A DNA stretch of 64,000 nt from Daphnia pulex (Eukaryota > Arthropoda > Branchiopoda > Diplostraca > Daphniidae). The translations under genes were made by a program, and so were the position numbers. The DNA is taken from NCBI RefSeq assembly GCF_021134715.1, contig NC_060024.1, positions 8,184,001-8,248,000 on the forward strand, written 5' to 3'. The notes beneath the pieces are model-generated. The model was not told the origin of the DNA and ran no database searches. It saw only the letters and a program-made list of their open reading frames with translations. Of this stretch, positions 1 to 12,739 are shown piece after piece; position 1 is the stretch's first letter, and each line of letters begins with the position of its first letter.

Positions 1-400
1 TGATGAATGAGAGAAGGGAACATCTGTTGGGTTGCGTCGTTTCGTTGAAAAAGACACTGAAGTGTAGAGGGTAGAAAATGAGACAAATTCAAACGGGGTA
101 TTAGCCGCCGCGTTGACCAAGCGGAAAGGTGATACTGTTTTCGGGTAAAGAGAAAAAAAAATAATGAAAAAAGGGGCACTGCCCTATTCAAAGTTGGCAT
201 AATGAGAAAGATTCGACTCGACGCGCTACGTCGTCCGGCTGAGAGATCGGTGTGTAATCGCAACTCTACTCGTGACTGATGCTGTGATCAGTGATCTAGT
301 TTCTTTTTCTTCTTGCCTTTTGATTCAACGGCAGCAGACGAGGCGAAGAACCCGTACAAGACGAGCCTTCCTTGTCTACCAGCTTCCGGTTCAACCCCCT
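1..400. other. Non-coding upstream region of gene A
   Basis: I see no coding region here. The stretch is mixed-composition DNA leading into the core promoter of gene A. Confidence 0.5.
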
Positions 401-404
401 TGAA

Positions 405-412
405 TATATAAG
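405..412 (+). promoter_or_regulatory. TATA box of gene A
   Basis: TATATAAG lies about 245 bp upstream of the gene A start codon. An initiator-like TCAGATC (from 439) sits about 30 bp further on, the normal TATA-to-start spacing, so transcription probably begins near 440 and gives a 5' leader of about 215 nt. Confidence 0.6.
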
Positions 413-654
413 TAGGCCCGGTGGATAGACGAACAACATCAGATCTCATTTATCACTTGGATCGAACGTTCTTCCCCCCCACTAAATTTTGCTCATCAAA
501 TTTCCTCAACTTAAAAAAAAAATCTTGTCCTTTTTAATTCCCATTTTGTTTTCTGGTTGCCATAAAGTCACAACATTCGAGCATTAACTGTAGTAAACCC
601 CCTTACCGTTCAACCTAAGTGCCGACTGAGCCACCCAATCCCAGCAACCGCACG

Positions 655-1711
655 ATGGCATCTCGAAATTGGATCCTGTTCTCCGCTCTGTTCCTCCTGA
701 CGTTGTTGGTCCGGTCGAGTCAAGCCGAGGACTGGGAGTCGTTGCAGGACGACAGTTCTGACGACGGTGGCCAGGCGTTGGAAGAGAGCGACGACGAGGG
801 CGGAGAGCAAACGCTCGATCCTCGCCTCTTTCTCATTTTGCCGACGGGCGCCGGCAATTTGCTCAACTTGAACACGACCGGCGCCTTGTTGGCCTTGCTG
901 GGCACGGCCGCTCTCCTCTCCGCTTTGGGATTCCTCATCTATCACGTCGTCTCCAACAAGTTGATGATGAAGGGTCAGACCAGCTACGGATCGGGAGGTT
1001 ACGGCGGTGGCTCATCCGGCGGCTACAGCTCATACGGCACTGGCGGAACCGGTGGATTTGGCGCCGGTTCCGGCAGCAGTTACGGTTACGCCAGGTCCGG
1101 GTTCTTGCAAAACACATTTTAGACCTGATTATTATGCACACGAGCACTGGTTTCACAGTTGATTTGATTTTTTAAATTGTTTTAAAATTTGGCGCCAAAT
1201 GTTCAACATTTCAAAATATTTCATTTTGGTCTTTTTCCTGACTGACATTCAACATTAGATCGAGCGATGCCCCAATGGACTGGGACAGTCTCAAGATCCT
1301 CGACTACATTTCCATGATGGAAGAGATGTGGCGCAAGTTGGACGTTCACGACACCGGCTGCCAGAAGCGAATCCTCTGCGAGATCCATCAGAACGAAAAG
1401 GCTCTAGGACCTGCTGCTTCCAAGATCGTCAACGCATTCGGGTATTAAACCTCCTGTTTTTTTTTTTGTTTTTTTTTTGGCAGGCGCATAAGCCACGGGT
1501 AACTAATTTCATTGATTAATTCTGCAGATACACTCGCTACCTGTCCATGTTGAACATCCCGGACGCGCTGAAGAACATGATCGACGACTACCAGGATGCC
1601 GCTGACAAGGGGCGTTCCCTGCAGGACAAGGAATGCAAGGACGTGTTTGATTCGTGCGATTTCAGCGTCAAAGAAACATTCCTCAAGAAGCTGAAAGGCC
1701 ATCACGATTAG
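655..1711 (+). CDS. Gene A: secreted/single-pass four-cysteine protein (DM4/DM12-like)
   Basis: Three exons fit: 655-1094, 1259-1441 and 1528-1711, with both introns in phase 2, giving 268 residues. A signal peptide (residues 1-24) is followed by an acidic Asp/Glu stretch, a potential N-glycosylation site (NTT), one hydrophobic helix (about residues 75-100) and a Gly/Tyr/Ser-rich tail that ends exon 1. Exon 2 carries GCQKRILCEI and exon 3 carries DKECKDVFDSC, a C-x2-R-x2-C-E plus C-x3-F-x2-C arrangement like the arthropod DM4/DM12 family, whose function is unknown. The first donor (GTCCGG) is weak, but the frame and the homologous layout in genes C, D and E support it. The start at 655 precedes the signal peptide directly. 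The family assignment is inferred from the cysteine pattern only. Confidence 0.8.
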
Positions 1712-4700
1712 CCGCTGATTGAAGAGATACACGTGTAGAACAATATCTATCACACACACACGTATAGACACAGCAGCAGCAGTAGCACGCGATGTGGAAT
1801 TATGTCTAACATTTTCCCCAACGGGAGATTTTTTTGTTTGTTTTAATTATTTAAATTGTTGATGTTGCGTTTGCTGATTGACATATGATTTTTCCACATT
1901 TGAAATGCACGTTTCGTTTCCTATTTAACCAGCCAGCGCACCAAACTGCTAATTATTATTTTTAGTTTTTTCTTCTCAAATGCCTTCAAGACAAACGTCC
2001 CCCCCCCCCCCGTGTCCGCCTTTGCCCCCAAAAAATCCCTTAACTTCCTGTTATTGTTTGTTCCTCCTCGGGTTCATTTTATTTATTCAACCAAGAAGAA
2101 GAAAAAAAAAAGGAAGTTTCAACCTCCCTTCCTGTTAACACCACACACCTGCAGGAAAGAGCGGGAATCTAACGCCAGTGTCAAGCTGCTGGCATTTCCC
2201 TACCTCTCCCGCTAATAATTTACCAAGTGTTTGTCTTTTTTTTTTGAACCTTTCATTGTATAAAGAGAGATAAGACATGATACATAACAAATACACTTCC
2301 TTTACTGTGCACATAACTGTCAATATTATAATTTTTTTTGTTGGGGAAAAATCTAATTATTAACGCGACACAGATCAGTTTTTACGATTGCAGTCGTAAC
2401 GAGCTAATAAGGATATGCGATAAGAGTATACCGTTAGACGATGGGAGGGAATTCCTGCATAATAAAATCGCCACTTTGCATTTTTTTTTTTTTTTTTTTC
2501 GTTTCGATGTTTTAATAAATTAGAAATGAAAACATTGCATATTATTCCTAAGACAGATGATACTCCTTCATCATCTCTTTCGGTTTGTTTCTCCATCCCA
2601 AAAGCGCGTATAGCAGATGTTTTCAAAACAGAAGGACAAGCCCAGGTCTCAAGAGATGAAAAAAAAAGAGCCGTTAAATTGTTACATGAAAAACAGACTG
2701 TTGACGAGAGAGAGAAGCCAGATGGATACATTCAGGGCTTGCTTATATCTGTGTCTACACTTATTAACTTATTTAATTGCGGAGCCTTTTAGGGCACTGG
2801 TTGATTCTATTTCTGCCTCTCTCTCGTTCGAATGACACACAGAGAACAAATAAACGAGAAAAATGTAGAACGAAATTCTGTAAGTCACGAGGACAGGCCG
2901 GCAGCTGGTAAAGTCGTTCAGCGTTATGACAGGAAACTGCCCAATCAAGAGTCCTATTGTAAAAAAAAAAAATAACCCAAATGTTTGGCCAAACAAAAAA
3001 AAAATCAAGTCAAAATGATTACAGAATGATTTCCCACGACGGAAATAATTTCGGCCGGGGTCCTCGGTGACCGGAATCAGCCAAAAGTAAATGATTTATT
3101 CTGTATCCATCGTAATAATAGAGACTTTAGATGACAAGACGCGGACATTTTTACGACAGTTCTTTCAAAATTTATCGCGTAATCGGTTCAACAGATCCGT
3201 GTCATTGGGTTGAAGCGCTTTTTTGGGGGTTTTGTTCCAGGGGGGTGCCTCTCTGTGACTCTATGCGGCCTCTTGGATTCTTATATAGTGTTCTACCCGA
3301 GCGAATCCATCGATTACCGTTAGCCGAAACGAAAACTAAAAGTCTATCCCCCTCCGTGAAGTGTGTATACTATAGCATTCCGTCGTACGAATTCCGATTT
3401 TCCAAACCGATTCTGCCCCGCCAACTGGAACATTACCGCTTGCCCTACATTCCTCCGTTCCCCTCAAAAGATTTTCAAAAAATAAAATGTAGCTATATAT
3501 TTCACAAAACATAGAATAGGGGCTTGAAATATAACCCTCGTCGTACGATTCAACTGATGTTTCCAATTATTTGTCAAGATCGTCAAGTGTCGCGGTGTCT
3601 GTCCAAAAAATATTTTCCACTGTATATAAAATTGATAGTACCGGTACGTTCCAGACTGAAATGTTGAAGCTAAGCGCGTGTGTCCGTTTTAATAAGGAAC
3701 ACAGCATTCGGAGTGTGACAAAGCGCTATTTGGTTGGTTTTGTTTTCGGTTTTGTACTTTTGAAATCCCGACACACCGACCCATATTTGACGTGACCGTG
3801 TCTCTGTTTCCATCCGGGTGTGCGATCGTAAAAAAACAAAACAATGACGAGAGCGAAGGATTTTTCTTTTTTCAACGCCCTTCCGAAACTGTGTTCTCTC
3901 TATCTCTCGACTGCATCAGTTAAAATATTTACTAGCACATACACATTCAGTTGACTAGAAGCAAACAAACAACAGGAGGTGATGATGACGGAACAAAAGA
4001 GAACGGACGGAAGGCAAAGAAATAAAAAAAAAGGATTCAAAAGTATCCGGGAGAGCGCGATATCAGAGAAGGAAGACGCGCGCGGAGGATATGGGTGAGT
4101 TGTGCCGTTTTCTAGCATTCGTGGGCGGATTTTTATGCATTCAAATAATAATAATAATCAAATAGCGAATTAAATGTGTACCAAGAAACCCGGACGTCTT
4201 TTCCACCGAAATTTTTTGTTTGTTACACTTGTTCGCTTTGCTTTATTCTCTTGATTTCATTTAGGATTTCATTTTTTTTATGTCAAAGTAAAATGTTACA
4301 AAACAGGACCAAAAAGATTATAGGTTGAGGATTAGAAGAAGAAAAAAAAAACCAACCAAGTGAAAATTAAATTTAAATACTGTATTCGACAGTAGTCTAA
4401 ATATATGGTTGGGCCTTGTGGTGATTGACTATTGGGCGGCGTTATAGACCTTTATGCTGCATACAACACACATGTGTATAGACATTACGGTGTCCGTATT
4501 GAAACTCTCGCTGAGTATATATATGTACAGCTATTGTCCAGATATGCAGACAGGAAGAAGTTCGTTCAACTTATTCGATATAGAAAAAGAAACTGGTTAG
4601 AATATACACAAACGGAGAGAGAGTATAATATATTATGATGAGAGGGAGAGAATGAGAAGAAGGAAACCACACACAGCACACGAATACCGAGAGTCCATCT

Positions 4701-7700
4701 AAAAATCTAAGAAAAACGCCAGCTGCTTTCCGGTGGTGGTATGGGTATATACGGTATTGCATGTATTATTATTTCAACCGGTTCGGATGAATCACGTCGT
4801 CGATGACAATTTTTTTTTGGCCTTGTGTCTTTAGGTTTTGTTATAGTCATAAATTTCGATCGGGAGGTATAAATTACGAGTATTTAGAGAGACATTGTGT
4901 AGTCAAGTTGAATAAAATATGGTGACAGATCCCCATTAGGATCGTTTAGAGAAGCTATTCAGTTTCCAAGTTATATTCAGCCATATAGAAGTTGACGACA
5001 GACGTGTAATAGGATCTTTGTGAGTCTCGCATACAGACGAAGAGAATCAAGAGATTCCAGCACCTGCTGTCGGATGACTTTACGAGAGTCTTTGAGGAAG
5101 GAATGATAAGAAAAAGATTTGCATGATTGCACATTATTATCGTTGTTTGATTATTTTCCCCATTCTCCCTTTTCAAATTCTTTCCCTTTGTTTTTTTGTT
5201 TTTAATTTCCAGTTTTTCTTTTATTTTCTGTTTTTTTTTTTCTTTCCTGGTTACACATGATGGAACGCTATTTTTGCATCACACAAGCGCGTCCAACCAG
5301 CTGGACTGGCAGTCTTTATCCAGCCGTCCAGCCAAACACTCGGCTCCCTTTCATATACAATCGCTTGTTGTGTTACCGTGTTGTCAACTTATCGTGATTG
5401 TATAACAAAATAAAATTCTCCTCTTACACAAGTTTTCGTACAACAATATTATTGTGGCCGGCGCAAATAGACAATTTAAACCGGAGAATAAACTCTCAAC
5501 ACAGGATTTGCAACATCAATCATATCGCCAACAAGTTGTATGTCATTACCCCCTCATTGGCAACCCATTCTCCGATAACAAAAAAGTGACAGGTACGTCA
5601 GTTTAAATATACAAATTCAACTTTGCTCTAAATAGAAATGATTTCTTGCTGTGTATAATACTCTATACGCGTGAGTCAAAATGTCCATTTAAGAACTTGA
5701 GATGACTGAGAAAGGAAAAAGAAAGAAAAAAAAAGAGTTCCGTTACGTCCATCAAAGTCTCTTACATACACACACACACAGTCGGCTGGTCTCCGTGCGA
5801 TGCCACTTATTACATACCCACAGAGAGAGAGTGCACTTACCTTGCCGAGTATTTTTTTGTTTTTTTTTACCTTCCCTTATTGTCTTATATATTCTTCTTT
5901 TCTGTCAGCCTGTAACGATATTATGCATAGAGTCCTAACTATTTGACGAACAACAGCACCAAATTGTCGGGGCTTTATTTTTATGAAGTTTCTTTAGCGT
6001 ATTCAGTTTGGCTAACAGGGCGAGACAGAGTGAGAGGTTATACAATATACATAACAATGGGGTATACGAACTCTTGCGACCCTAATATAAAACAGAACGT
6101 TCATCGATGCGTGTCAACGGTGGAGAAGGGCGTAACAGCCAAAATGTTTAACACAAGACTCGCGTATATAGTATATGGAACTCGACTGGAAAAAAGGGAT
6201 TTGGCAGAGCAAAATAAAACAAAAAAAAATAACAAACAAATACGAAAAAGGAAGCGGAAAATGGCCCCAAGGGCTGGCCGTGTCGTAATAATAACACGAG
6301 AGCCTACAGCTCTGATGGGAGCCGTTTGTTTTTTTCTTTCTTTTTCTTTCAAGCTTCCAGAGCGCTCGGTGCGGAGCTATAGAAGGAGGAGGTTCCAGTT
6401 GGTTCGCCAGTGGCTCGGGCCGTGTCCTTGTGTCTTGTGCACTTGTTACCTCCAGCCCAACAGACTCTCTTGGCGGGATGGTGCGGCTGGTGTGTGCGTG
6501 GCTTAGAGGCACGAATGAAGGGGAAATAAGCAAAGGCTTCTCTCTCTCTCCAGTCGACAAGTGTCTTCCTACCGCTCAAGAGCGGACCTCACTTTTTTCG
6601 CTTACACATCCATCGCTCATTCTGAAATTCATCATACGCCGTGCTCTATCTCATTTCGGACTGTACATTTTGCTTTGTTTTTTTTTATCGTTTTTGACGT
6701 GATCATCTTCGCACACAGACATAGAAAAAAACAGAAAAAAACAGGTGCGTGAGAAGAGCCGCGCGTTCCGGACTCTCCCGTGGTGCGGTGGAAATGCTCC
6801 AGTGAACAATAACGCCACATCCGCTCAATCATCATTCGTCTATTTGAGACTGGCAATAGCGACTTGCTGTTTCACTGTCCATCCAGGGAGACGAGGGAGA
6901 CGAGAGGTATGAACATAATAAGAAAAGAAAGAAGAAAAAAAAACTGAAATAAAAGCGCAAGCGTGAACACATATTCTCTGTTGTAGTACGTCTTTTCTGA
7001 TTCGTAAATAATGTGACTTTTTTCTTTTTGTTTTCTTTCTTCTCTTTCGCCGGATCGGTTGCATATGTCACTAGCGGGACATAAAGTCGATACTTTGTTA
7101 CGCTTGCCTCATCCCCGGTGGAGAGTGTGTATTGGTCCCTATCTTTCCCTAAGAAAGTAATTAATATTAACACTTTCGGTCGATCGTTCGAGAAAGAAAT
7201 TACAAGAGAATAATTTGAAAAGGAAATTATTACAATTTTCGGGGTTGTTTTGCTTGCTTTAAGTCACATGAGGTGAGTGGGTTATTTGGCAGTCGATTTC
7301 GAAATGCTTCTTAACGGTTGGGTGAGCCTTGAAGCGTCGAAAATTCCTTGCAGCGTTTCAGACCATCAGACGATCCTCTCTCTCGTCCGTCTTGTTATTC
7401 CTTTTTCTCTGCTGGTCTATTCTTTTAGCTACAGCTCGCCAGTTGTATAATGCATAGTTTCTTCTTATTTCTTTTTCTTTTTGATATCACTGATGCATGA
7501 CGCTCATATATACCGTATACATGCTGTACAGTGATGGGAGCCTCCACATGCTAAGACGCTCAGTCGCTTTTCTCGCTTGTAGAGCAACGGTACATTTTTA
7601 TAGATCGGAGAAAAGACGACGCCATGTAGATTTTTTCTCTCACATGCATTGGCGACCGCGTTTAATACCGTGAGCCGATGAAATTATATACGTTGACTTA

Positions 7701-7889
7701 TAGGACACACTGCGTGTAGTACTGTTGCTTTTTCTCATTTTTTTTTTCGCTTATACGTATTAACTCGAAACCGGTTTTACAACATTGATGACAAAAAACA
7801 AACAAACATGATAATGGTTAATGGCATTCCGACTATAATACTGTCGATCGTTTTATTCTATTAATTCTTATTTTTTTTCTATTTTTTAG
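1712..7889. other. Long non-coding interval between genes A and B
   Basis: No convincing gene is visible on either strand. The interval is AT-rich with many homopolymer runs, including C13 at 1999-2011 and T19 at 2481-2499. Open frames here (the longest is 187 codons near 5943-6506) have low-complexity composition and no recognisable domain. At least the right part is probably intron and promoter of gene B, because a good acceptor (pyrimidine tract then AG at 7888-7889) opens the exon containing its start codon. Confidence 0.5.
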
Positions 7890-7929
7890 AGTGCCAATCA
7901 TTTATTGAACACATCACATTGATTGTTCC

Positions 7930-7956
7930 ATGAGTGGACTCGGAATCGAGAAATGA
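7930..7956 (+). promoter_or_regulatory. Upstream ORF overlapping the gene B start
   Basis: An ATG at 7930 opens an eight-codon frame whose TGA stop (7954-7956) overlaps the main ATG (7953-7955) in an ATGA arrangement. Such overlaps are known to permit or limit reinitiation, so this may tune translation of gene B. The uORF lies in the exon that begins at 7890. Confidence 0.55.
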
Positions 7957-10214
7957 GTCTGACATTTGATTATCGTCGACTTCCTTGGCTGTTGCTTTTG
8001 TTGCTGGTCAGCGAGGGAACGTCCGACTACCGGGACGGTTTCGAGTACCCGTTCATCACAACCCGCCATCCTGCGCCAGTTCGATCCTATTCAATGGCAC
8101 CGGGGTGGCGGCAGTTTTATCCGGAGGATTACGACTTTAGCGACTACAGCCGTCACATCACTCGCTCGGATCCGGCATCTCGCAACAGCGCCGCCGAGCA
8201 AATTCCCAGTGGGCCTTATTTTGCCCAGGAGCTCAAGAGGTACTACCACAAGCCGGCCGAGGAGCCGCACAAGGTGTACCAGACGTCGTGGAACATGATC
8301 GATTCGGAAGGCAACGAATATTCCACCGTCTACAATCGACCCGCAATGACCGGCTACCATCGCCCATCGTCTTTAGCTTCTTCTTCTTCCGGCATTCTAC
8401 TGCCCACCGATCAGTATCCGTTCGTTTTGGACGCCTGGCAACAGCAGCAGCAGCAGCAGCATCACGTCGAGCAGCAGCCAATAAAAGAGCGGCCGACACG
8501 CAAACCCATCAGCAAGAAACCTGTGCGCAAGAAGAACAAAGGAGTGCGGCCCATTCATCCAGGTATGACCACCACACATTATACAGCACTCGTCTATCCG
8601 CCGTGACATTTTGGCCAGACACCAAAGACTCGCGGCCGCCCAGCGTTTAATGCGGCAAATGTTGCGTGAAATTACGGTACCTCTGACAGGCCCTCGTATA
8701 TACCAAGTCGAAAAAAAAAGGGTAGGCCCGGAATAGCTCTCTCTTTCTTATTTATTTTTATAGCGCTTATACTACATCCTAGTTATAAATACCTCTAGTC
8801 GGTGGCTATATAATTATTGCCCATATTGTTTCCGCTTGACCGTGAAAACCGCCATTCGTTTAGTCGAGCTGGACAATAAAGGCTACGCACATTTTGGTGG
8901 GGCCGAGTTCGATAGTTTAATTGTCGTTTCTAATTTTTTTTTAAAAGACTAGATTTCTACATGGCGTATGATATTAAGCGATATTAAGATCGCCATTTCA
9001 CATCACGCTAATGACCTATCGCAAACCTAATGTGGAATTGAGGTTGGAACTCGGCAGACCACTAGACGCTCGTTTAGTCCAAGTTCAACCGCGTTCCATT
9101 TCCTTATTGCCGATTGAACCAGGATAACGACTTGGGAGTCGAGAAACCGGCAGGGTACAGCATAGCCAAACGTGTTATATACATTGAACACAATGAGATG
9201 TATAACCTTATTAGCTCAAATGAATTGGAAATAAGGAAATGTTGATTCCGATAGGAATGTTTGCTGTTCCAGTAACATTAACAGTATAGCTGTAACCATC
9301 GATAGATTGCTGGCTTCTTATACAAGGAAGATACGACGAGCCAATGGCGAAAACTGAAAACCCAGTTTCTGAGCTCACGTATTTTGTTACACAATCTCAA
9401 CGTTATTTTTTTCCTGTTGACTTTGTCAGTCCAGTTATAGAATCCACTATAGCGATTAACGGATTATGTTTTTTTTCTCTCTCTCTCGATCAAGCCGGTT
9501 ACCAACAGCTTGTAACCAAGATTCCGGATAAAAAACACCAGTTCGACATTGACAAAGTAGCCGACGGACTTGCACCCCAGTCGATCGCTTCTGCGTACCC
9601 GAACGGCGTCATGGGCACTTTGTCCCTTATGGCCGGTCTTGTTTGGTACCTGGTCAACAAATCGGCCACGCCCGTCATCAAAATGCGCCAGAATTCGCGG
9701 GGCTACTCCGACAGCTACAGCAACAACGAAGACGAAGAGTCGTTGACACAGACGGCCATCAACCAGCTGGCCGATTACTGGCTGGGCTCTCTCAAGCAAA
9801 CCGATTGCCAGCAAAGGGCCGTTTGCGAACTCGTCTCCCAGTCCTCCTGGCTCTCTTCAGCCACACGATGGAGTCAATCCGCTTATCGGTTAGTATACAA
9901 ACTTGAATTCAACTCGATTAGGTTCAATTCGTGACGGTAGAATATCTCCTGAATGACAAGAAAAATGGTTTGTTTGTTTGTTTTTTAATTGAATTTTCTC
10001 TTGGGGATGAATAAACAGGTCACCAATGGTGCAGAAGGCCATCGACTCGTTCATAGAAGAGGAAGAACTGGGCGTCCAGTTGGACGATGATGAGTCCAAG
10101 TTGGCCTTGCTCGTCCAAGCCGCTTCTCACGGCGAGCAGGGCGTCGACTGCGCCGCTTTCTACCCGCACTGCTCCCTGCCGTTTCACGAGGAATCGCGAG
10201 ACCGTCGGCGCTAA
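7953..10214 (+). CDS. Gene B: secreted/single-pass four-cysteine protein with poly-Gln tract
   Basis: Exons 7953-8562, 9495-9888 and 10019-10214 join with phases 1 and 2 to give 399 residues. A Leu-rich signal peptide is followed by a long Tyr/Pro/Ser-rich extracellular part, a run of Gln/His encoded by CAG repeats near 8440-8470, and a Lys/Arg-rich segment. Exon 2 contains a hydrophobic helix (LSLMAGLVWYLV) and DCQQRAVCEL; exon 3 contains VDCAAFYPHC. The cysteine pattern and the phase-2 intron between the two Cys pairs match genes A, C, E and F, so this is a divergent paralogue with an expanded N-terminal half. The first intron (8563-9494) holds no other gene. An AATAAA-rich tract follows the stop by about 200 bp. 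Confidence 0.78.
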
Positions 10215-10414
10215 ATTTTTTTTTAGAGTCGTCGCGATTGTCATGATTTTTAAAATTTGATCAGTGCTGTATAGATTTGGCCACATTGTATAAGGTGTTG
10301 ATTGATATGAAAAATACGAGTTCAAATAGCGTCACCGCACTCCGGAGTAAAAAAAAAAACAATTAAATCAATTGGCCGGAGTTGTCCGTCACGTTCGTCA
10401 CTGCTTTTATTTGA

Positions 10415-10442
10415 ATATAATAAATAAATAAATAAATAAATA
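10415..10442 (+). repeat. AATA tetranucleotide tract / polyadenylation signals of gene B
   Basis: A short (AATA)n run contains several overlapping AATAAA hexamers about 200 bp after the gene B stop, and probably supplies its poly(A) signal. Confidence 0.5.
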
Positions 10443-11757
10443 GATTATAGTCTGTACAGAGTTTCTCTCGGTCTCTTTTTATTTAAATATAAACATGTAT
10501 TGTCCCATTGATTTGTATATCCTCACCTTATGATTTGTCGCTATTGTTCACGATGCATTTTGCGATTGTTTGTTTGTCGTGTATTTTGCTGCCCGTATGT
10601 GTTAGTACTTATATAACCGAGGGCCAAAAGAATTGTTTCCTTTGTGTAGCAATTTGTAACGATCAAGTCGACAATAAAAGACATACAATTCAACATAGAT
10701 GTAGGCTACAGTTACAGCTGGTGAATTCAAGCACACACAAAGACCCCGTTACCTTATCGCATCGTAAACATACAGTACGCGGCATACCACTTGCGATTTG
10801 GTGAGCTGACTCAGCACTCGGTCACCATATAGCTAGTCATTGCGATTTATTTCGAATAAAAGCTCGAGTGAACACTCAAAATTCTCGGAAACCAATTTGT
10901 TTTCCACCAACCAGGAATATTGCTCGTACATCTACCACACTTGACAACGAATCGAATTTGAATTTACGCAATAATTCACAAAGACTTAAAGCAGCATCAT
11001 TATTGTACAGTCTTCTTTCTCTCTTTTCCAGATATTTTCCTTATGTTAACCGGCATAGAGATTTTATTTCTTGATGATAATATCAACTCGTATCTTTTAG
11101 GGGTTTTTCCCCGTCCCATTACACAACTTACGACATAGGCAGTATAAAAAAAAAGACATTTAGTATAGCCTTGTAGACTATAATAAAAGTTTGAAACATC
11201 TGATATGGACCGGTTTGTAGCTTTGTACACCATTCTTGTTCCGATGTTGACTTCCATTTCAAAAGGCGGTGGTCATGTGAATTTCAGGAGGATTTAAAGC
11301 TCACTTTCACAATCTCCGCAAACGTCGAGTTGACAAAAAGAAAATTTGAAAAGGTCACATCGTGTCTATCTATCTATAATATATGCGCGCGAAATTGATG
11401 TTGAGCAACAGATAACAGATAGACGAGAAACGCTTTTGGTTAAAAGTGGCACCGACATGATGTAGTATATTTTATATGTACAGGAATTTGATATGCATTG
11501 GAATATATTGAAACTAATATAAAGAAAGGTGGTCTACATAATTTGGCATCTTTATATTCCCCTTAAAGAATTGTATTTGAATTAAATCTGGAATAATTCG
11601 TAATAACTAGTTCAATTCGATCTTGAGAAAATTGAGCTCAAAATAAAATGTTCGAAATTTCACTAGCTGTTCAACGATCTAATTATTTCCAGTCAGGTAA
11701 ATTCGGATAATTGTCGAGTCGGAATATCTGCAATTGATTTTCATTATTGGAGCGAAG
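10443..11757. other. Intergenic region, nothing recognised
   Basis: The interval lies between convergent gene B and the AA15 gene. It is AT-rich and I see no coding region or structured RNA in it. Confidence 0.5.
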
Positions 11758-12655
11758 TTAAACGATGGCGATGTCAGCACAATTGACGAACGTCTCCTGA
11801 TAATCGCCACAGCCGACAGCACCACTACCATCCTCACAAATTCCCCAATTGTTGCCTAAAATTCGTTCACGGAACCAATGTCATCCTCAGTTGTAATATT
11901 AAACCACAAATATGTCAATAGGGTTATTGTGATATAACTTACCGGCTGTGTAACGCCACTGGAGAACGCAGTTGCTGCAAGTCAAACCCGCCGGCAATTG
12001 AACCTTCGGGTAGAAATACACACCTTGCGTTTGAATTGGGAATTTCGTGGATCCGTCTGAAAACGTCAGCAAATTCAGATCTAAACACTCTTGGGTCACA
12101 AGCTCTTGGGCGGACGTCTTCGGGCAGAGGCGGAATGTGAAGTAGCCGAAATGGTTGGCTGTCAACAGCACGGTCGTATTGATAACCTAGTAGTTCATCA
12201 GAAACGTGTTTAATTTTATTTAACCAACAAATTTTGAAAATGAATTGGTATTTGATTCTTACACTTCCTTGTTTGTAAGTTTTGCCGATAATTCCGGTAC
12301 CGTAGAGGCCTCCTTCGTCGTTAGATCTCGGACGCGGCAAACTCCATTCGTCGCCGCATTCGCCACATCGCCCTTGATTGACTCCGTTAAATTGGACCTT
12401 CAGCAATTTTTCTTTTGTTAATTTAAAAATTGACGCCAAGAAATGTTGAACCGTTGTGTAAATTACCTCTAATCCTCCGCAGTTGAGACCCATGTCGTTG
12501 ACGTTTGTCGGTGTAGAAAATCCGCCGCACTCCTTCCTCCACATGGAAGACCGGCCCGGAGGATCACAAATGTAGCCGTGGCCGCTGACGCTCGACAGTT
12601 CCGCAAGCATCACCAACACAGCGATAGAGCAGAAGTACATCATCTTCCGGAGCAT
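11758..12655 (-). CDS. AA15 lytic polysaccharide monooxygenase, secreted
   Basis: Exons on the minus strand are 12655-12467, 12397-12263, 12186-11943 and 11855-11758, giving 221 residues. A signal peptide of 25 residues ends just before HGYICDPPGRSSMWR, so the mature protein starts with the copper-binding His. The second His of the brace lies in TANHFGYF, and the conserved C-terminal QETFVNCADIAI supplies the Phe near the copper site. CGECGDEW and CSNCVLQW are the expected disulphide regions. AA15 enzymes oxidatively cleave chitin (and sometimes cellulose) and act outside the cell in digestion or cuticle remodelling. The protein is essentially the catalytic domain alone, with no chitin-binding tail. 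All splice junctions are GT/AG and keep the frame. Confidence 0.92.
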
Positions 12656-12706
12656 ATTTTGTTATTGGCACGCGTTCAGTGTTTCATTTCACATAGCCGA
12701 CAATCA

Positions 12707-12714
12707 TTTATATA
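12707..12714 (-). promoter_or_regulatory. TATA box of the AA15 gene
   Basis: TATATAAA on the minus strand lies about 52 bp upstream of the AA15 start codon, implying a short leader that begins near 12680. Confidence 0.6.
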
Positions 12715-12739
12715 TACGCGGTTATACGCTCATTTTGCT

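Noticed and set aside
5943-6506. 187-codon open frame on the plus strand (and a 148-codon frame opposite)
   Set aside because: The composition is low-complexity and Lys/Arg-rich. There is no domain, no splice context and no homology to anything I recognise.
9344-9494. N-terminal extension of the open frame leading into gene B exon 2
   Set aside because: It is intron sequence. A pyrimidine tract and AG at 9493-9494 restore the phase with exon 1 ending at 8562.
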